From assembly GCF_028657195.3 (NCBI RefSeq), contig NZ_JANCPR020000011.1, positions 151,288-215,287 on the forward strand: a stretch of DNA of 64,000 bases, written 5' to 3'. The DNA comes from Streptomyces iconiensis (GTDB taxonomy: Bacteria; Actinomycetota; Actinomycetes; Streptomycetales; Streptomycetaceae). Within the stretch, counting starts at the first letter, position 1, and each line of letters opens with the position of its first letter. The position numbers were made by a program, and so were the translations under genes. Below, in pieces: positions 25,102 to 35,200 of the stretch. Under the pieces are notes generated by a model, which was given only the letters and a program-made list of their open reading frames with translations, had not been told where the DNA came from and did not search any database.

Positions 25102-25455
25102 ATGGCCAACCGCTGGGTCGGAGTGACCGTCGACTGCGTCGACGTGGAGCGGGTCGCGGACTTCTGGAGCGTACTGCTGGACCGCCCGCGAGGGCCTTCC
25201 AGTCCCGGCTGGGTCTACCTCGGCCATCTCGACGACCCGCAGCCACGCCTCGTCTTCCAGCCGGTGACCGAGCCGAACCGCGGCAAGGTGCGCCTGCACC
25301 TCGATGTGGCGGTCGACGACATCGACCAGGGCATCGCCCATGTCACAGCGCTCGGTGGCCGGTTCACCGGCGAACGGCACGACTACGACGAGGGCGTTGT
25401 CGTCGTCATGACCGACCCCGAGGAGCACGCCTTCTGCCTCGTCCAGTACTACTGA
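25102..25455 (+). CDS. VOC (glyoxalase-like) family protein
   Basis: A single-domain 117-residue vicinal-oxygen-chelate protein. It shows the paired beta-alpha-beta-beta-beta pattern, starting GVTVDCVDVERVADFWSVLL and ending MTDPEEHAFCLVQY. It follows the dehydrogenase by 3 bases and is likely co-transcribed. No specific substrate can be named. Confidence 0.8.
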   Translation: MANRWVGVTVDCVDVERVADFWSVLLDRPRGPSSPGWVYLGHLDDPQPRLVFQPVTEPNRGKVRLHLDVAVDDIDQGIAHVTALGGRFTGERHDYDEGVVVVMTDPEEHAFCLVQYY

Positions 25456-25474
25456 CCTGCTGAATCGGGCCGCG

Positions 25475-25640
25475 TCAACCGCTTGATCGGGCCGCGTCGG
25501 TGAACTCGTCGAGCTCCGCCTCGCCCAGGGGACGCAGCCGGTCCCCTCCGGGGCGCAGTGGTCCAGTACGTCGGCCACGCCGGTGTCCGGCCACCGTCCG
25601 CCGTCCGCCCGAGGGCGGGGCTGCCCTCGTCATGGCGCGG
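25475..25640 (-). pseudogene. Possible decayed gene fragment
   Basis: Two adjacent minus-strand frames show codon use typical of real genes: DTGVADVLDHCAPEGTG in one and DRLRPLGEAELDEFTDAA in the other, ending at a stop near 25475. A single frameshift would join them. No start or homologue is recognisable, so this is probably the C-terminal scar of a lost gene. Confidence 0.22.
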
Positions 25641-25731
25641 ACGGCGACGACAATGGCGAGGGCGGCGAAGGGAAAGATCTGCCTGCCCTGCCGCTGTGAC
25701 GCCTTACTCCCCCTCACCACCGGAGGACCTG

Positions 25732-26163
25732 ATGCCCGAGGCATTCGCCAGCGCCGTCGTTCCGGCCGACGCCGACACCGTGTGGCGCGTCGTCCGCGAT
25801 TTCGGCGGCCTGGACACATGGCTACCGCCCGTCGTCCGCTGCGACCTGCCCGAAGGGGAGGCACCCGACCGCGTCGGTTGCGTACGCACTCTGCTCATGG
25901 CCGACGGCGGAACCGTGGTGGAGTCCCTCGTGGCGCTGGACGACCACACACGGGCCCTGACCTACGCCATCGTCAGCTCCCCGTTCCCCGTGCATTCCTA
26001 CCTGGCCACCATGCGGGTGCTGCCGCTCACCACCACGGACGAGGCGTTCGTCAGCTGGTCGGTCACCTTCGACTGCGACCCCGCCGACGCCGACGAACTG
26101 ACCAAGACCTTCCGGGACGACATCTTCTCGGCGGGTCTGCGCGCGCTGGCCGACTCCGTGTGA
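25732..26163 (+). CDS. SRPBCC-family protein (polyketide cyclase/dehydrase-like)
   Basis: A 143-residue START-like fold with the typical N-terminus ASAVVPADADTVWRVVRDFGGLDTWLP and C-terminal helix TKTFRDDIFSAGLRAL. The family binds hydrophobic ligands; some members cyclise polyketides, many are of unknown role. A GGAGG site precedes the ATG. The stretch after the stop repeats CTGGCCGACTCCGTGTGA, a small direct duplication of the gene end. Confidence 0.8.
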   Translation: MPEAFASAVVPADADTVWRVVRDFGGLDTWLPPVVRCDLPEGEAPDRVGCVRTLLMADGGTVVESLVALDDHTRALTYAIVSSPFPVHSYLATMRVLPLTTTDEAFVSWSVTFDCDPADADELTKTFRDDIFSAGLRALADSV

Positions 26164-26305
26164 CTGGCCGACTCCGTGTGAGGGGTGCGGGGCCGGGGGT
26201 GGGACGGCGGCACGTGTGCGGGAGACCGTGTCGCCGCCGAGGGGCCGTGACGGCCGCCACCAGGCAGGAGTTCGAGGTACACGGCGCCTTGGCTAATCTG
26301 CACGG

Positions 26306-29300
26306 ATGACCACCGACCTGACCCTGCTGCCGCGCGTCGCCTATCGCGGGCAAGAGGTCACCGCACCCCGGCTCCGCGGCCTCCTCGCGCTGCTCGCCGG
26401 TGACTTGCGGGCCGGCCGCAGCACCGAGCGGCTCGTGGAAGGGCTGTGGCCCGACGAGTTGCCCGAGCGGCCGGGAAAGGCGGTGCAGGTTCTCGTGTCC
26501 AGGGCGCGGGCGCAACTGGGTGCCGATGTCCTCGCCAGCACGCCGACCGGGTACCGGCTCGCCCTCGCCGAGGACCAGGTCGACAGCTCGGCGCTGCTGC
26601 TGCACGCCGCCGCAAGCGCTGACCGGGCCAGGGCGGGGGACCACGCGGGATCGCTCGCGGCTGCCGAGGCCGGGCTCGCGCTGTGGGAGGGCGCTCCTGA
26701 CGGTGGGGCCTGCGAATCCGGCGACCCCGTGGCCGCGTTGCGCGCCGAGCGCGCCCCCGTACGCGGCACGCTCGTACGCGCGCAGGCGCTCGCGCTCGCC
26801 CGGCTGGGGCGGTACGGGGAGGCGGCAGGGCCGCTGGCCGTGCTGGCGGCGGAGCATCAGCGCGACGAGGAGGTGCTCGCCGAACTGCTGCGCTGCGAGG
26901 CGGCGACGGTCGGCCCTTCCGCCGCGCTGACGCGCTACGAGGCGTACCGCCGTGAGCTGCGCGAGACACTCGGCACCGACCCGGGTACCGCACTCAAGGC
27001 CGTACAGCGTGAGTTGCTGCACGGCGAGGCACCCGTCGTCAGGCACGGCGTGCCGCACGAGCCGAACCCGCTGCTGGGGCGGGACGAGGACATCGCGGCG
27101 GTGGAGCGGCTGCTGTCCGCCTCACGCGCCGTCACCGTCGTCGGTCCCGGCGGCCTCGGCAAGACCCGGCTGGCGCACGCCGTCAGCCGCCGGGCCGGGC
27201 AGCGCGTGGTGCACTTCGTGCCGCTCGCCGGTGTCACGGCTGACGAGGACGTGGCGGCAGAGGTCGCCTCGGCGCTGGGCGCCGGCGAGGCGCGGCACAG
27301 CCCGGGAAGCGGCCCGACCCCGGTCGACCCGGTGACCGGGATCCTCGGCGTGCTCGGCCCAGGGCCCGCGCTGCTGGTCCTCGACAACTGCGAGCAGGTC
27401 ATCCGGGGCGCAGCCGATCTCGTACACGCTCTGGTCTCCGCCTCGAAGGACCTGCGGGTGCTCGCCACCAGCCGGGCCCCGCTGGACCTCACGTCCGAGG
27501 CGGTGTACGCGCTGCCTGAGCTGGGCCTCGACACCTCGGTCGAGCTGTTCACACAGCGGGCCAGGGCTGCCAGGACCGGTGTGGAGCTGCCGCAGGACGC
27601 GGTGACAGAGCTGTGCCGTCACCTCGACGGGCTGCCGCTCGCCGTGGAGTTGGCCGCCGCGCGGGTGCGGGTGATGTCCGTGCAGGAGATCGCCCGCCGG
27701 CTCGGCGACCGGTTCGCGCTGCTGCGCGGCGGAGCGCGGGACGTGCCGGAGCGCCACCGCACGCTGCACGCGGTCGTGGAGTGGAGCTGGAACCTGCTCG
27801 CTCCTGACGCCAGGGCGGCGCTGCGCACCCTGTCCGTCTTCCCCGGTGGCTTCTCCGGTGAAGCGGCCGAGCACGTGCTGGGCCAGGACGCGCTGTCTGT
27901 GCTGGAGCAGTTGACCGAACAGTCGCTGCTCACGTTCACCGACGCCCCGGCGGTGCCCGGGGCCTCCCCTGGCCCGGATGCGTCACCCGGCCGACGGCCG
28001 GAGGACCGGCAGGGAGCGTGCGGCAGGTTCCGGATGCTGGAGACCGTACGGGAGTTCAGCGCGGCCCTGCGCGCCGAGGCGGGCGAGGACGAGGAGGCCG
28101 TCGGCCGGTTTCTCGCCTGGGCGCGGGACTTCGGGGTCGCGCACCACGACATGCTCCTCGGTACGGACCGGCCGGCCACATGGGAGCGGGTCAAGACCGA
28201 GCAGGACAACCTCACACTGGCCCTGCGGCACGCCCTGGCGCGTTCGGACGGTCCCACCGTCGCGGCGCTCACCGCCACCCTCTCCGCTCTGTGGTCCACG
28301 GACTCCAACTTCCCCCGCCTCGCCGCCCTCGCCGCTGACACGGGCCCGGCGCTGTCGCACTACTACCCCGAGCCCGCGTACGTCGAAGTCGCCCGCGCCG
28401 CCGCGGTGGTGTGCACGGCGAGCCTGCTCATGGGCCACGGACCACGCGCCGTACGCCACCTCGTCACCCTCCGGCGGCTGCCTCCGGCCCCGCCGGACAC
28501 GCTGCTGCGCGCCATCGCCGCGGTGCTGAGCGCCGTTCCCGAGATGGTGCCGCCCGACTACGAAGTGCTGCACCAGCTGTGCGGGAGCGAACAGCCGCTG
28601 GTCGCGTGCATCGCCGAGGGCGTCGCCACCTATGTCTGGGAGTACGAGCACGACCTCGACAGCGCACTCGCCTCGGCTCGCCGGATGATCGCGGGCATGG
28701 CTCCGGTCGACAACCCGTCCGTGCAGCTCACGGGGTACTCCCGGCTGAGTGAGCTGTGCTTGCGCATGGGGCGGGGTGAGGAGGCGTACGGGCACCTCGT
28801 CACGGCGCTCACGGTGCTGCCGCGGCTCGGCGACGGGCACGACTACATCGGCATCCGCTCGGGCCTCGTCCTCGCCTGCCTGCAGCGCGGCGACCCCGAC
28901 GAGGCCGAGTACTGGCTGCGGCAGGCGGAGAGCGACAACGCCCCGCACGAGGACGCCTTCTACAACCCCGAGATCGGCGCACGCGCCGAGATCGCGCTCG
29001 TGCGGGGACTGACGGAGGTCGGGCTCGGCTTGTGGCGCAGCGTCGCGGAGCGGACGCCCGGGACCGCCTCGGCGTACAGCGGCGACGACCCCTGGCTCGA
29101 TCCGTGGGGACTGCAGGTCCAGTCGGCCGCGGTGACGGCGCACGCGCACGCCGGCCGTCTTGAGCTGGTCGCGGGGCCGCTCGACCGGCTGCGGCAGCGG
29201 CTGCGGACGCTGCTCTCCCGCCCGTCGCACTCACCCGTGGAACTCCCCGTGTTCGGGACCGTACTGCACGCGCTCGGCATGGCGGGGCTCGCGTCCGGCG

Positions 29301-29524
29301 ACACCTCCGGCGCACGGATGATCGCGCTGGCCGAACGGCTGCGGGTGAAGCGTGAGTTCGAGCCGACGATGTCGGCGGCCCGCGCCCGGCAGGCGGTCGA
29401 GGCCGCAGGGAACGCTGCCGGCGCCGCGTACGCCGACGCGGTGGCGGAGTACGCGGCGCTGGAGGGGCAGGAGTTGCGGGAGGCCGCCCGCGCACTCATG
29501 TCGGTTACTTCGGGTCGCGGTTGA
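26306..29524 (+). CDS. AfsR/SARP-type regulator with ATPase and TPR-like repeats
   Basis: A 1072-residue regulator of secondary metabolism or stress. Residues 1-95 resemble the OmpR-like winged helix and 96-245 the BTAD domain. An NB-ARC ATPase follows, with P-loop GPGGLGKTR (280-288) and Walker B LLVLDNCEQV. The C-terminal half is helical repeats. AfsR-class proteins are modulated by ATP and phosphorylation. It converges on the DrrAB-type genes with a 20-base overlap at the 3' ends. No kinase or target cluster is adjacent, so its regulon is unknown. Confidence 0.87.
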   Translation: MTTDLTLLPRVAYRGQEVTAPRLRGLLALLAGDLRAGRSTERLVEGLWPDELPERPGKAVQVLVSRARAQLGADVLASTPTGYRLALAEDQVDSSALLLHAAASADRARAGDHAGSLAAAEAGLALWEGAPDGGACESGDPVAALRAERAPVRGTLVRAQALALARLGRYGEAAGPLAVLAAEHQRDEEVLAELLRCEAATVGPSAALTRYEAYRRELRETLGTDPGTALKAVQRELLHGEAPVVRHGVPHEPNPLLGRDEDIAAVERLLSASRAVTVVGPGGLGKTRLAHAVSRRAGQRVVHFVPLAGVTADEDVAAEVASALGAGEARHSPGSGPTPVDPVTGILGVLGPGPALLVLDNCEQVIRGAADLVHALVSASKDLRVLATSRAPLDLTSEAVYALPELGLDTSVELFTQRARAARTGVELPQDAVTELCRHLDGLPLAVELAAARVRVMSVQEIARRLGDRFALLRGGARDVPERHRTLHAVVEWSWNLLAPDARAALRTLSVFPGGFSGEAAEHVLGQDALSVLEQLTEQSLLTFTDAPAVPGASPGPDASPGRRPEDRQGACGRFRMLETVREFSAALRAEAGEDEEAVGRFLAWARDFGVAHHDMLLGTDRPATWERVKTEQDNLTLALRHALARSDGPTVAALTATLSALWSTDSNFPRLAALAADTGPALSHYYPEPAYVEVARAAAVVCTASLLMGHGPRAVRHLVTLRRLPPAPPDTLLRAIAAVLSAVPEMVPPDYEVLHQLCGSEQPLVACIAEGVATYVWEYEHDLDSALASARRMIAGMAPVDNPSVQLTGYSRLSELCLRMGRGEEAYGHLVTALTVLPRLGDGHDYIGIRSGLVLACLQRGDPDEAEYWLRQAESDNAPHEDAFYNPEIGARAEIALVRGLTEVGLGLWRSVAERTPGTASAYSGDDPWLDPWGLQVQSAAVTAHAHAGRLELVAGPLDRLRQRLRTLLSRPSHSPVELPVFGTVLHALGMAGLASGDTSGARMIALAERLRVKREFEPTMSAARARQAVEAAGNAAGAAYADAVAEYAALEGQELREAARALMSVTSGRG

Positions 29525-30299
29525 ACAACGCCGTCGACCAGCGGTAGCCGAGCACGCTCAGTCCGAGGCACCAGGCGAGGGCGACCCAGCCGTTGTTGCC
29601 GATCTCGGTTCCGAGCAGCAGTCCGCGCAGGGTCTCGATGGCCGGGGTGAAGGGCTGGTACTCGGCGACGGGCTGGAACCAGCCCGGCATCGCGTCGATC
29701 GGAACGAAGGCGCTGGAGATGAGCGGCAGGAGGATCAGCGGCAGCGCGTTGTTGCTCGCCGCCTCCGCGTTGGGGCTGGCCAGTCCCATGCCGACCGCGA
29801 TCCAGGTGAGCGCCAGAGCGACCAGTCCCACCAGCCCGAACGCTGCCAGCCACTCCAGCGCCGTGGCGTCGGTCGACCGGAAGCCGATGGCCACCGCGAC
29901 GGCCCCGACGAGGAGCACGGAGGCGAGCGACTGGAGCACACTGCCGACGACATGCCCGATGATCACGGAGCCGCGGTGGATCGCCATCGTACGGAAGCGC
30001 GCGATGACCCCCTCGGTCATATCCATGGAGACCGACACCGCAGCGCCGACCACGGTGCCACCGATGGTCATCATCAGGATGCCGGGGACGATGTAGGCGA
30101 TGTAGTCGGAGCGATCGGCTCCGCCGCCGCCGATGCCCGCGCTCATCACGTCGCCGAAGACGTAGACGAAGAGCAGCAGCAGGATGACGGGTGTGAGCAG
30201 CAGGTTCAGGGTGAGGGAGGGGTAGCGCCGGGCGTGCAGGAGGTTGCGGCGCAGCATCGTGTTCGAGTCGCGCAGGGCGAGGGAAAGGGCGCCGCTCAT
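29505..30299 (-). CDS. ABC-2 type permease (DrrB-like)
   Basis: A 264-residue membrane subunit with about six hydrophobic segments (for example LTLNLLLTPVILLLLFVYVFGDV and LEWLAAFGLVGLVALALTWIAVGMGL). The conserved NALPLILLPLISSAFVPIDAMPGWFQ motif is typical of daunorubicin-resistance permeases. It pairs with the ATPase encoded just upstream (ATGA overlap). The transporter is expected to export a drug-like or lipid substrate. Confidence 0.9.
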   Translation of the reverse strand: MSGALSLALRDSNTMLRRNLLHARRYPSLTLNLLLTPVILLLLFVYVFGDVMSAGIGGGGADRSDYIAYIVPGILMMTIGGTVVGAAVSVSMDMTEGVIARFRTMAIHRGSVIIGHVVGSVLQSLASVLLVGAVAVAIGFRSTDATALEWLAAFGLVGLVALALTWIAVGMGLASPNAEAASNNALPLILLPLISSAFVPIDAMPGWFQPVAEYQPFTPAIETLRGLLLGTEIGNNGWVALAWCLGLSVLGYRWSTALFNRDPK

Positions 30300-31309
30300 C
30301 GGACGTTCTCCTTGGACTGGTGGGGCTGGTTGGACTGGTTGGGCCGGTTGGATCGGTGGGTCGTGGGCCGGCCGCTGCCGCTGGTGAGGGCGAAGAAGAC
30401 GTCGTCGAGGTCGGGGGTGTGCACAGTCAGCTCGTCCGCCTCGATGCCGGCGGTGTCCAGCCAGTCGAGGACGGCGCGCAGTTCGCGCTGGCTGCCGTCG
30501 CTGGGAATCCGCAGCGACAGCGCCTCGTCATCCGTACTGGCCTCACGCAGCGCCTCGGCGGCGGTCCGGTACGCGGCGGGGTCGGAGAAGCGCAGCCGCA
30601 CATGCCCGCCGGGGATGAGCCGCTTCAGCTCGTCGGCGGTGCCCTCTGCGGCGATCTTCCCGTCGTTGAGGACGGCGATGTGGTGGGCGAGTTCGTCGGC
30701 TTCTTCCAGGTATTGGGTGGTGAGGAAGACGGTGACGCCGTCGGAGACGAGTTCGCGGATGATGCCCCACATGTTGTGGCGGGAGCGGGGGTCGAGTCCG
30801 GTGGTGGGTTCGTCGAGGAAGATGATCCGCGGGTTGCCGACCAGCGTCATGGCCAGGTCGAGGCGGCGTTTCATGCCGCCGGAGTAGCTCTGGGCGGGCT
30901 TCCTGGCGGCGTCCACCAGGTCGAAGCGTTCCAGGAGTTGGGCCGCGACCCGGCGCCCCTCCCGCTTGGACAGGTGGTGCAGGTCGGCCATCAGGAGCAT
31001 GTTCTCCTCGCCGGTGATGAGTCCGTCGACGGCGGAGAACTGTCCGGTGACGCCGATCGCGGCGCGTACCGCCTGCGGATCGACTGCCACGTCATGCCCA
31101 CCCACCCGCAGCTCACCACCGTCGGCAGAGATGAGGGTGGAGAGGATCTTCACGGCGGTGGTCTTACCGGCGCCGTTCGGGCCGAGCAGGGAGAAGATGG
31201 TGCCGGCCGGCACCGACACGTCGATGCCATCGAGCACGAGCTTGTCCCCGTACGCCTTGCGCAGCCCGTTGGCCACGATGGCGGGTGAGTGCGGTGTCGT
31301 TGTCGTCAT
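30296..31309 (-). CDS. ABC transporter ATPase (DrrA-like)
   Basis: A 337-residue ATPase with Walker A GPNGAGKTT, signature YSGGMKRRLDLAM, Walker B IIFLDEPTTGLD and the DrrA-type C-terminal domain ending in DLDDVFFALTSGSG. It drives the DrrB-like permease. The last 20 residues are an Asn/Gln/Pro-rich tail (NRPNQSNQPHQS). No ribosome site is evident before the ATG, but an inverted repeat spans the start, see separate entry. Confidence 0.93.
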   Translation of the reverse strand: MTTTTPHSPAIVANGLRKAYGDKLVLDGIDVSVPAGTIFSLLGPNGAGKTTAVKILSTLISADGGELRVGGHDVAVDPQAVRAAIGVTGQFSAVDGLITGEENMLLMADLHHLSKREGRRVAAQLLERFDLVDAARKPAQSYSGGMKRRLDLAMTLVGNPRIIFLDEPTTGLDPRSRHNMWGIIRELVSDGVTVFLTTQYLEEADELAHHIAVLNDGKIAAEGTADELKRLIPGGHVRLRFSDPAAYRTAAEALREASTDDEALSLRIPSDGSQRELRAVLDWLDTAGIEADELTVHTPDLDDVFFALTSGSGRPTTHRSNRPNQSNQPHQSKENVR

Positions 31310-31327
31310 GCCGCAGAGATTGCGGCA
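31309..31327. promoter_or_regulatory. Inverted repeat immediately upstream of the DrrA-like start
   Basis: TGCCGCA and TGCGGCA form a perfect 7-bp inverted repeat with a 5-base spacer that begins at the start codon. It could be an operator for autoregulation or an RNA hairpin that shields the start. Confidence 0.35.
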
Positions 31328-31382
31328 AGGCGCATTCAGCGCGGTTTCACGGTGGTTTCAGTGCCGCGCGCACACGTCAAGT

Positions 31383-31444
31383 CCGCGCCCCCTACCGCCC
31401 GTTCAGCTCGCGCACAGCGCGCGGACGGACGGTAGGGGGCGCGG
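31383..31444 (-). terminator. Long inverted repeat between DUF2165 and drrA-like genes
   Basis: The arms CCGCGCCCCCTACCG (31383-31397) and its exact complement (31430-31444) form a 15-bp GC-rich stem with a 32-base loop. It lies just past the DUF2165 stop, so a terminator for that gene is likely. No U-tract follows, as is common in streptomycetes. Confidence 0.55.
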
Positions 31445-31479
31445 CGTCGCCATCGTCGTGCGGGCCGTGGGCTCGCAGG

Positions 31480-32190
31480 TCAGCCGGTGCGCTCGCGCTC
31501 GCCCGCCACGCGGCCTCCGACGGCGGTTGCGAGGGTCAGGGTGAGGGTGAACAGGAGCATGACGGTGTTCTGGAAGGCCGGATCCATGCCGTTCCACTTG
31601 TCGTTGAGGTACATCACGAACCAGTTGCCGCCGATGACCATGAACCCGAGGAAGAAGACGAGCAGTCCGACGAGGGTTCCGGCGAACACGGGTGCCTGGA
31701 CCGCTTCCCAGGAGGCGTGGTCGCGGCGGCGCAGCATGCCCCTGACGCCTCCGTACAGGAGCAGCGCCCCGGAGACGGTCTCGCCCGCGATGATCAGGAC
31801 GTAGGCGATGACGCCCACCCAGGTGGCGTGGATCTCGCGCCACTCGAAGCCGTCGTCGTCCGGGGTTCCGTCGCCGGAGAGCACACCCTTGACGAACTCC
31901 CAGTTGCTGCCCGGGTTGGTGATGTTGTCGAAGGCGACGAGCAGGAGGTACAGCGCCACCATGACGGTCACGGAGGAGGCGAGGACCCGCGCGTGCCGCC
32001 ACAGCGGAGTGCCGGGCGGTCGTGTCCTCGCGGGGTCCCCGGTGCCGGATCCTTCGGCGGAGCCGGACTGCAGGGTGTGGTCCGGTCGTTCAGCTGGTTC
32101 GGATTGCTGGGCCGGTTCGGACTGCTGGGCCGGTTCGGGACGTTCGGCGGGGGGTTCGGGTTGCTCGGCGGGTTCGGGACGTTCGGACAT
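31480..32190 (-). CDS. DUF2165-family membrane protein with Pro/Glu-rich N-terminus
   Basis: A 236-residue protein. The first ~70 residues are a disordered Glu/Pro/Gln repeat region (PAQQSEPAQQSEPAERP). The rest has four hydrophobic segments beginning VTVMVALYLLLVAFDNITNPGSN, with WEAVQAPVFAG and NWFVMYLNDKWNGMDPAFQN characteristic of the DUF2165 small integral membrane family. Function unknown. The N-terminal extension is longer than I expect for the family. Encoded just downstream of the second AfsR-like regulator in the same direction. Confidence 0.75.
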   Translation of the reverse strand: MSERPEPAEQPEPPAERPEPAQQSEPAQQSEPAERPDHTLQSGSAEGSGTGDPARTRPPGTPLWRHARVLASSVTVMVALYLLLVAFDNITNPGSNWEFVKGVLSGDGTPDDDGFEWREIHATWVGVIAYVLIIAGETVSGALLLYGGVRGMLRRRDHASWEAVQAPVFAGTLVGLLVFFLGFMVIGGNWFVMYLNDKWNGMDPAFQNTVMLLFTLTLTLATAVGGRVAGERERTG

Positions 32191-32226
32191 GGAAACTCCC
32201 TCGGGATCACGGGCACGGGTCACGGG

Positions 32227-35200
32227 TCACGGGCCGGGTGGAGCCGCGCATTCGCGGGCTTCGAGGCCGTCGAGAAGGGTGAGCGCATGGCTCTCGGCCG
32301 CCTGGGCCTCCTCGCTCCTGCCGAGGGCTTCGAGGGCCGTGGCGAGCACGATGTGCTGTTCGGCCGCGGTGGAGGGGTCGGGGTCCACGGCCGGGTCCAC
32401 GGCAGAAGCGGGGGCCTCGCCGGAGAGCCTGTCGGAATACGCGCCCGACAGCTCGGCCGAGTGCCCGATTCCGGTACGTGCCCAGTGTGCCGCCTCCGTG
32501 AACTCCCCTGCCTGGAGGTGGAGTTCGGCCAGCGCGCCGGCGGCCGAGGCCCGGAGTGCCGGGGTGTCGGCTCTCTCGTAGTTCTCGCCGAGCAGCCGCA
32601 GTGCCCGGTGGCGGTCACCGAGGTGGAGGTGGCATCCGGCGAGGTGGGAGCGGACGGACGAGGCCACATCCGGCAGTCCTTCGCGCTCCGCTTCGGTGAG
32701 CGCGGCCTCGCCCACCCGTACCGCCTCGGCGAACTCCCCCTGGGAGACGAGGCAGGGCACCAGGTCGCTCATCGCCACGGCGGCGTCCTCGTCGGCGCCC
32801 ACCGCGCGGAACAGGCCGATGCCGCGCCGGAGTCGGCTCACGCCCTCGTCGCTGTCGCCGGCCAGCGCCTCCGCCCTGCCCAGTCGCGCGAGAACGGTGG
32901 CCATGGCGTGCCGGTCCTCGCAGCGCTCGGCGACGGACCAGGCCAGCTCGCACAGCGTGTGACGGCCGGACCTGTCCAGCCGGAGCGCGAGGTAGCCGTC
33001 GAGCGCGGTCAGCGCCTCCAGCGCGAAGCTGGACAACTGCCCGCGCGCGAACGGCGAACCACCCCCGCGGCCCGCGTACGAGCCGCGCCCGCCGCCCACG
33101 TACGTACGGGGCTCGTGGCCTGCACGCGGACCGGGCCCGTGTCCTACGTGCCGCGTACCCGCCTCGTCGCCCACGTGCGTACGACGGAGTTCGTCGCCTG
33201 CGCCCGTACCGATGTCATCGCCCGCCTCCGGCCCCGTACCGGCACCATCGCCTGCCCCCGGCCCCGACCCGGCAGCGTCACCCGCCCCCGGTCCCGTACC
33301 GGCATCATCACCCGCCCCCGGTCCCGACTCGGCATCATCGCCCGCGCCCCGTTCCGGCACGGCGCCGTGGGCCCCCACGGTGTCGTACGCGGGCGCCGCG
33401 AGCTGTCGTGCCAGCGCCAGCACATCGGTGACCGCATCGTCGGCCCAGGTCAGCGCCTCGTGCGGGGTGGTGAACTCGGGGCCGTACGGGAAGAGTTCGG
33501 CGCCCTCGCGGTGGCGGCGTGTGTGCCGGACGGTGAGTCGGAGGGGGAGGTTGAGCCGGTGCAGGGCGCCGGCGTACCAGTGGGCGAGCCGTGCGAGTGC
33601 CGCACGGGTGACGGGCTCAGGCAGCCGGTCCGCTTCGCCGGAGGCCACGGCGCGCACCAGGTCGTGCAGGGTGTACAGGCCGGGTCGCGGGCTGGCGAGG
33701 ACGCGCGCGTCGGCCAGCCGCTCCAACGCGGCTCGCACAGCGTCCGGTTCGCTTCCCGCGAGCGCGGCGACGGCGGAGACGCTGTGGCAGCGCACATGCG
33801 CCGCACCGAGGAAGGGGAAGAGCGCGGCTGCCTCGCGGTCGACGGGGTCGGCGCTGTCGCGGAGCCGGCCGACGCCCGTGAGCAGGCTGGCGCGTACGTC
33901 GCGGTCGGCGACGACGAGCTGGTCGAGCCGCCCCCGCTCGTCCCGCAGCGTGTCGATCCAGTCCTGAAGGCTCCAGCGCGGCCGGGACGCCATGCGCAGG
34001 GCGATGATGTCCAGCGCGAGCGGCAACCGGCCGCACAGCGCGGCCAGTTCCTCCCAGGCGCCCGGCTCGTCTCCCGCGCCGGGCCTGCGGCCCGAGACCG
34101 TGCGTACCAGCTCGACAGCGTCCGCGCCGTCGAGCACGTCGATGTGCAGATGGTGGGCCCCGCTCGGCCCGGTCAGCAGCGAGCGGCTGGTGACAAGGCA
34201 GGCCGCGCCCGCGTGCACGGGCACGAGGGACGCGACCTGCGCGGCGTCGTGGGCGTTGTCGAGCAGGAGAAGGACGCGGCGCCCTGCGAGGGCGCTGTGG
34301 TAGAGGGCGAGGGCCGCCTCCTGGTCCCCCGGTACCGACTCGCGGGCGACACCGAGCGCCGGCAGCAGTGCACGTACGGCCTGTGTGTGGTCCAGGGGCG
34401 GGCTGTGCGGGTCGGCGCCGCGCAGGTCCACGTGGAGCAGCCCGTCGGGGAACTGGTCCGCCACCTCGTGCGCCACGCGCACGGCGAGCGCCGACTTGCC
34501 GGCGCCGCCCGGCCCGTCGAGCAGACAGACGGCGGGGGCCGCGACAGCGCCGGTGAGCAGTTCGCGCAGCCGCGCGCTCTCCACGCTCCGCGCGACGAAC
34601 GTGGGCTGGCCGGCGGGGAACCGCGGCGGTGGCTCGGCTCCCCCGGCGTCGGATGGCGAGGGCGCCGTGGGGGCTCCCCCCTCGTCGGCCGACGAGGGCG
34701 CCGGGGGCGCGGGGGCGCGCTGTGCGGGTACGGGGACGCGGGAGACGGGGAGGGTGGGGGTCTCCAGTTCCCTGTCGCCCCGCAGGATCGCGCGTTCGAG
34801 CGCGCGGAGTTCACGGCCCGGCTCGATGCCCAGTTCCCGTACGAGGGTGCGGCGTGCCTCGCGGTAGACCGCGAGCGCCTCGGCGGTGCGTCTGTTGCGG
34901 TAGAGGGCGAGCATGAGGTGGGAGACGAGCCGCTCGCGCAACGGGTGCTGGCGTACGGCGGCGACGAGTTCTTCGGTGAGCGCCTCGTGGTGGCCCAGTC
35001 CGAGCCGCAGCGCGAACCGTTCCTCGACGGCCGCCAGGCGCATCTCCTCCAGCCGGGGCAGCTCGGCCGTACGCAGAGGACAGTCGCCGACTCCGCCGAG
35101 CGGCGTGCCGCGCCACAGGGCGAGCGCCTGGTCGAGGAGTTCGGCGGCCTCCTCCGGCGGAACGGTGTTCCTGCGTGAGCGGCGCAGGAGGTCGTGGAAG

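Noticed and set aside
29505..31309. DrrAB-type exporter as the transporter for one of the PKS products
   Set aside because: It is more than 17 kb from either synthase and sits between two unrelated-looking regulators; no sequence evidence links them.
31285..35178. 1297-codon plus-strand open frame
   Set aside because: Composition-driven antisense frame over the DUF2165 and AfsR-like genes; low-complexity Gly/Arg product without any motif.
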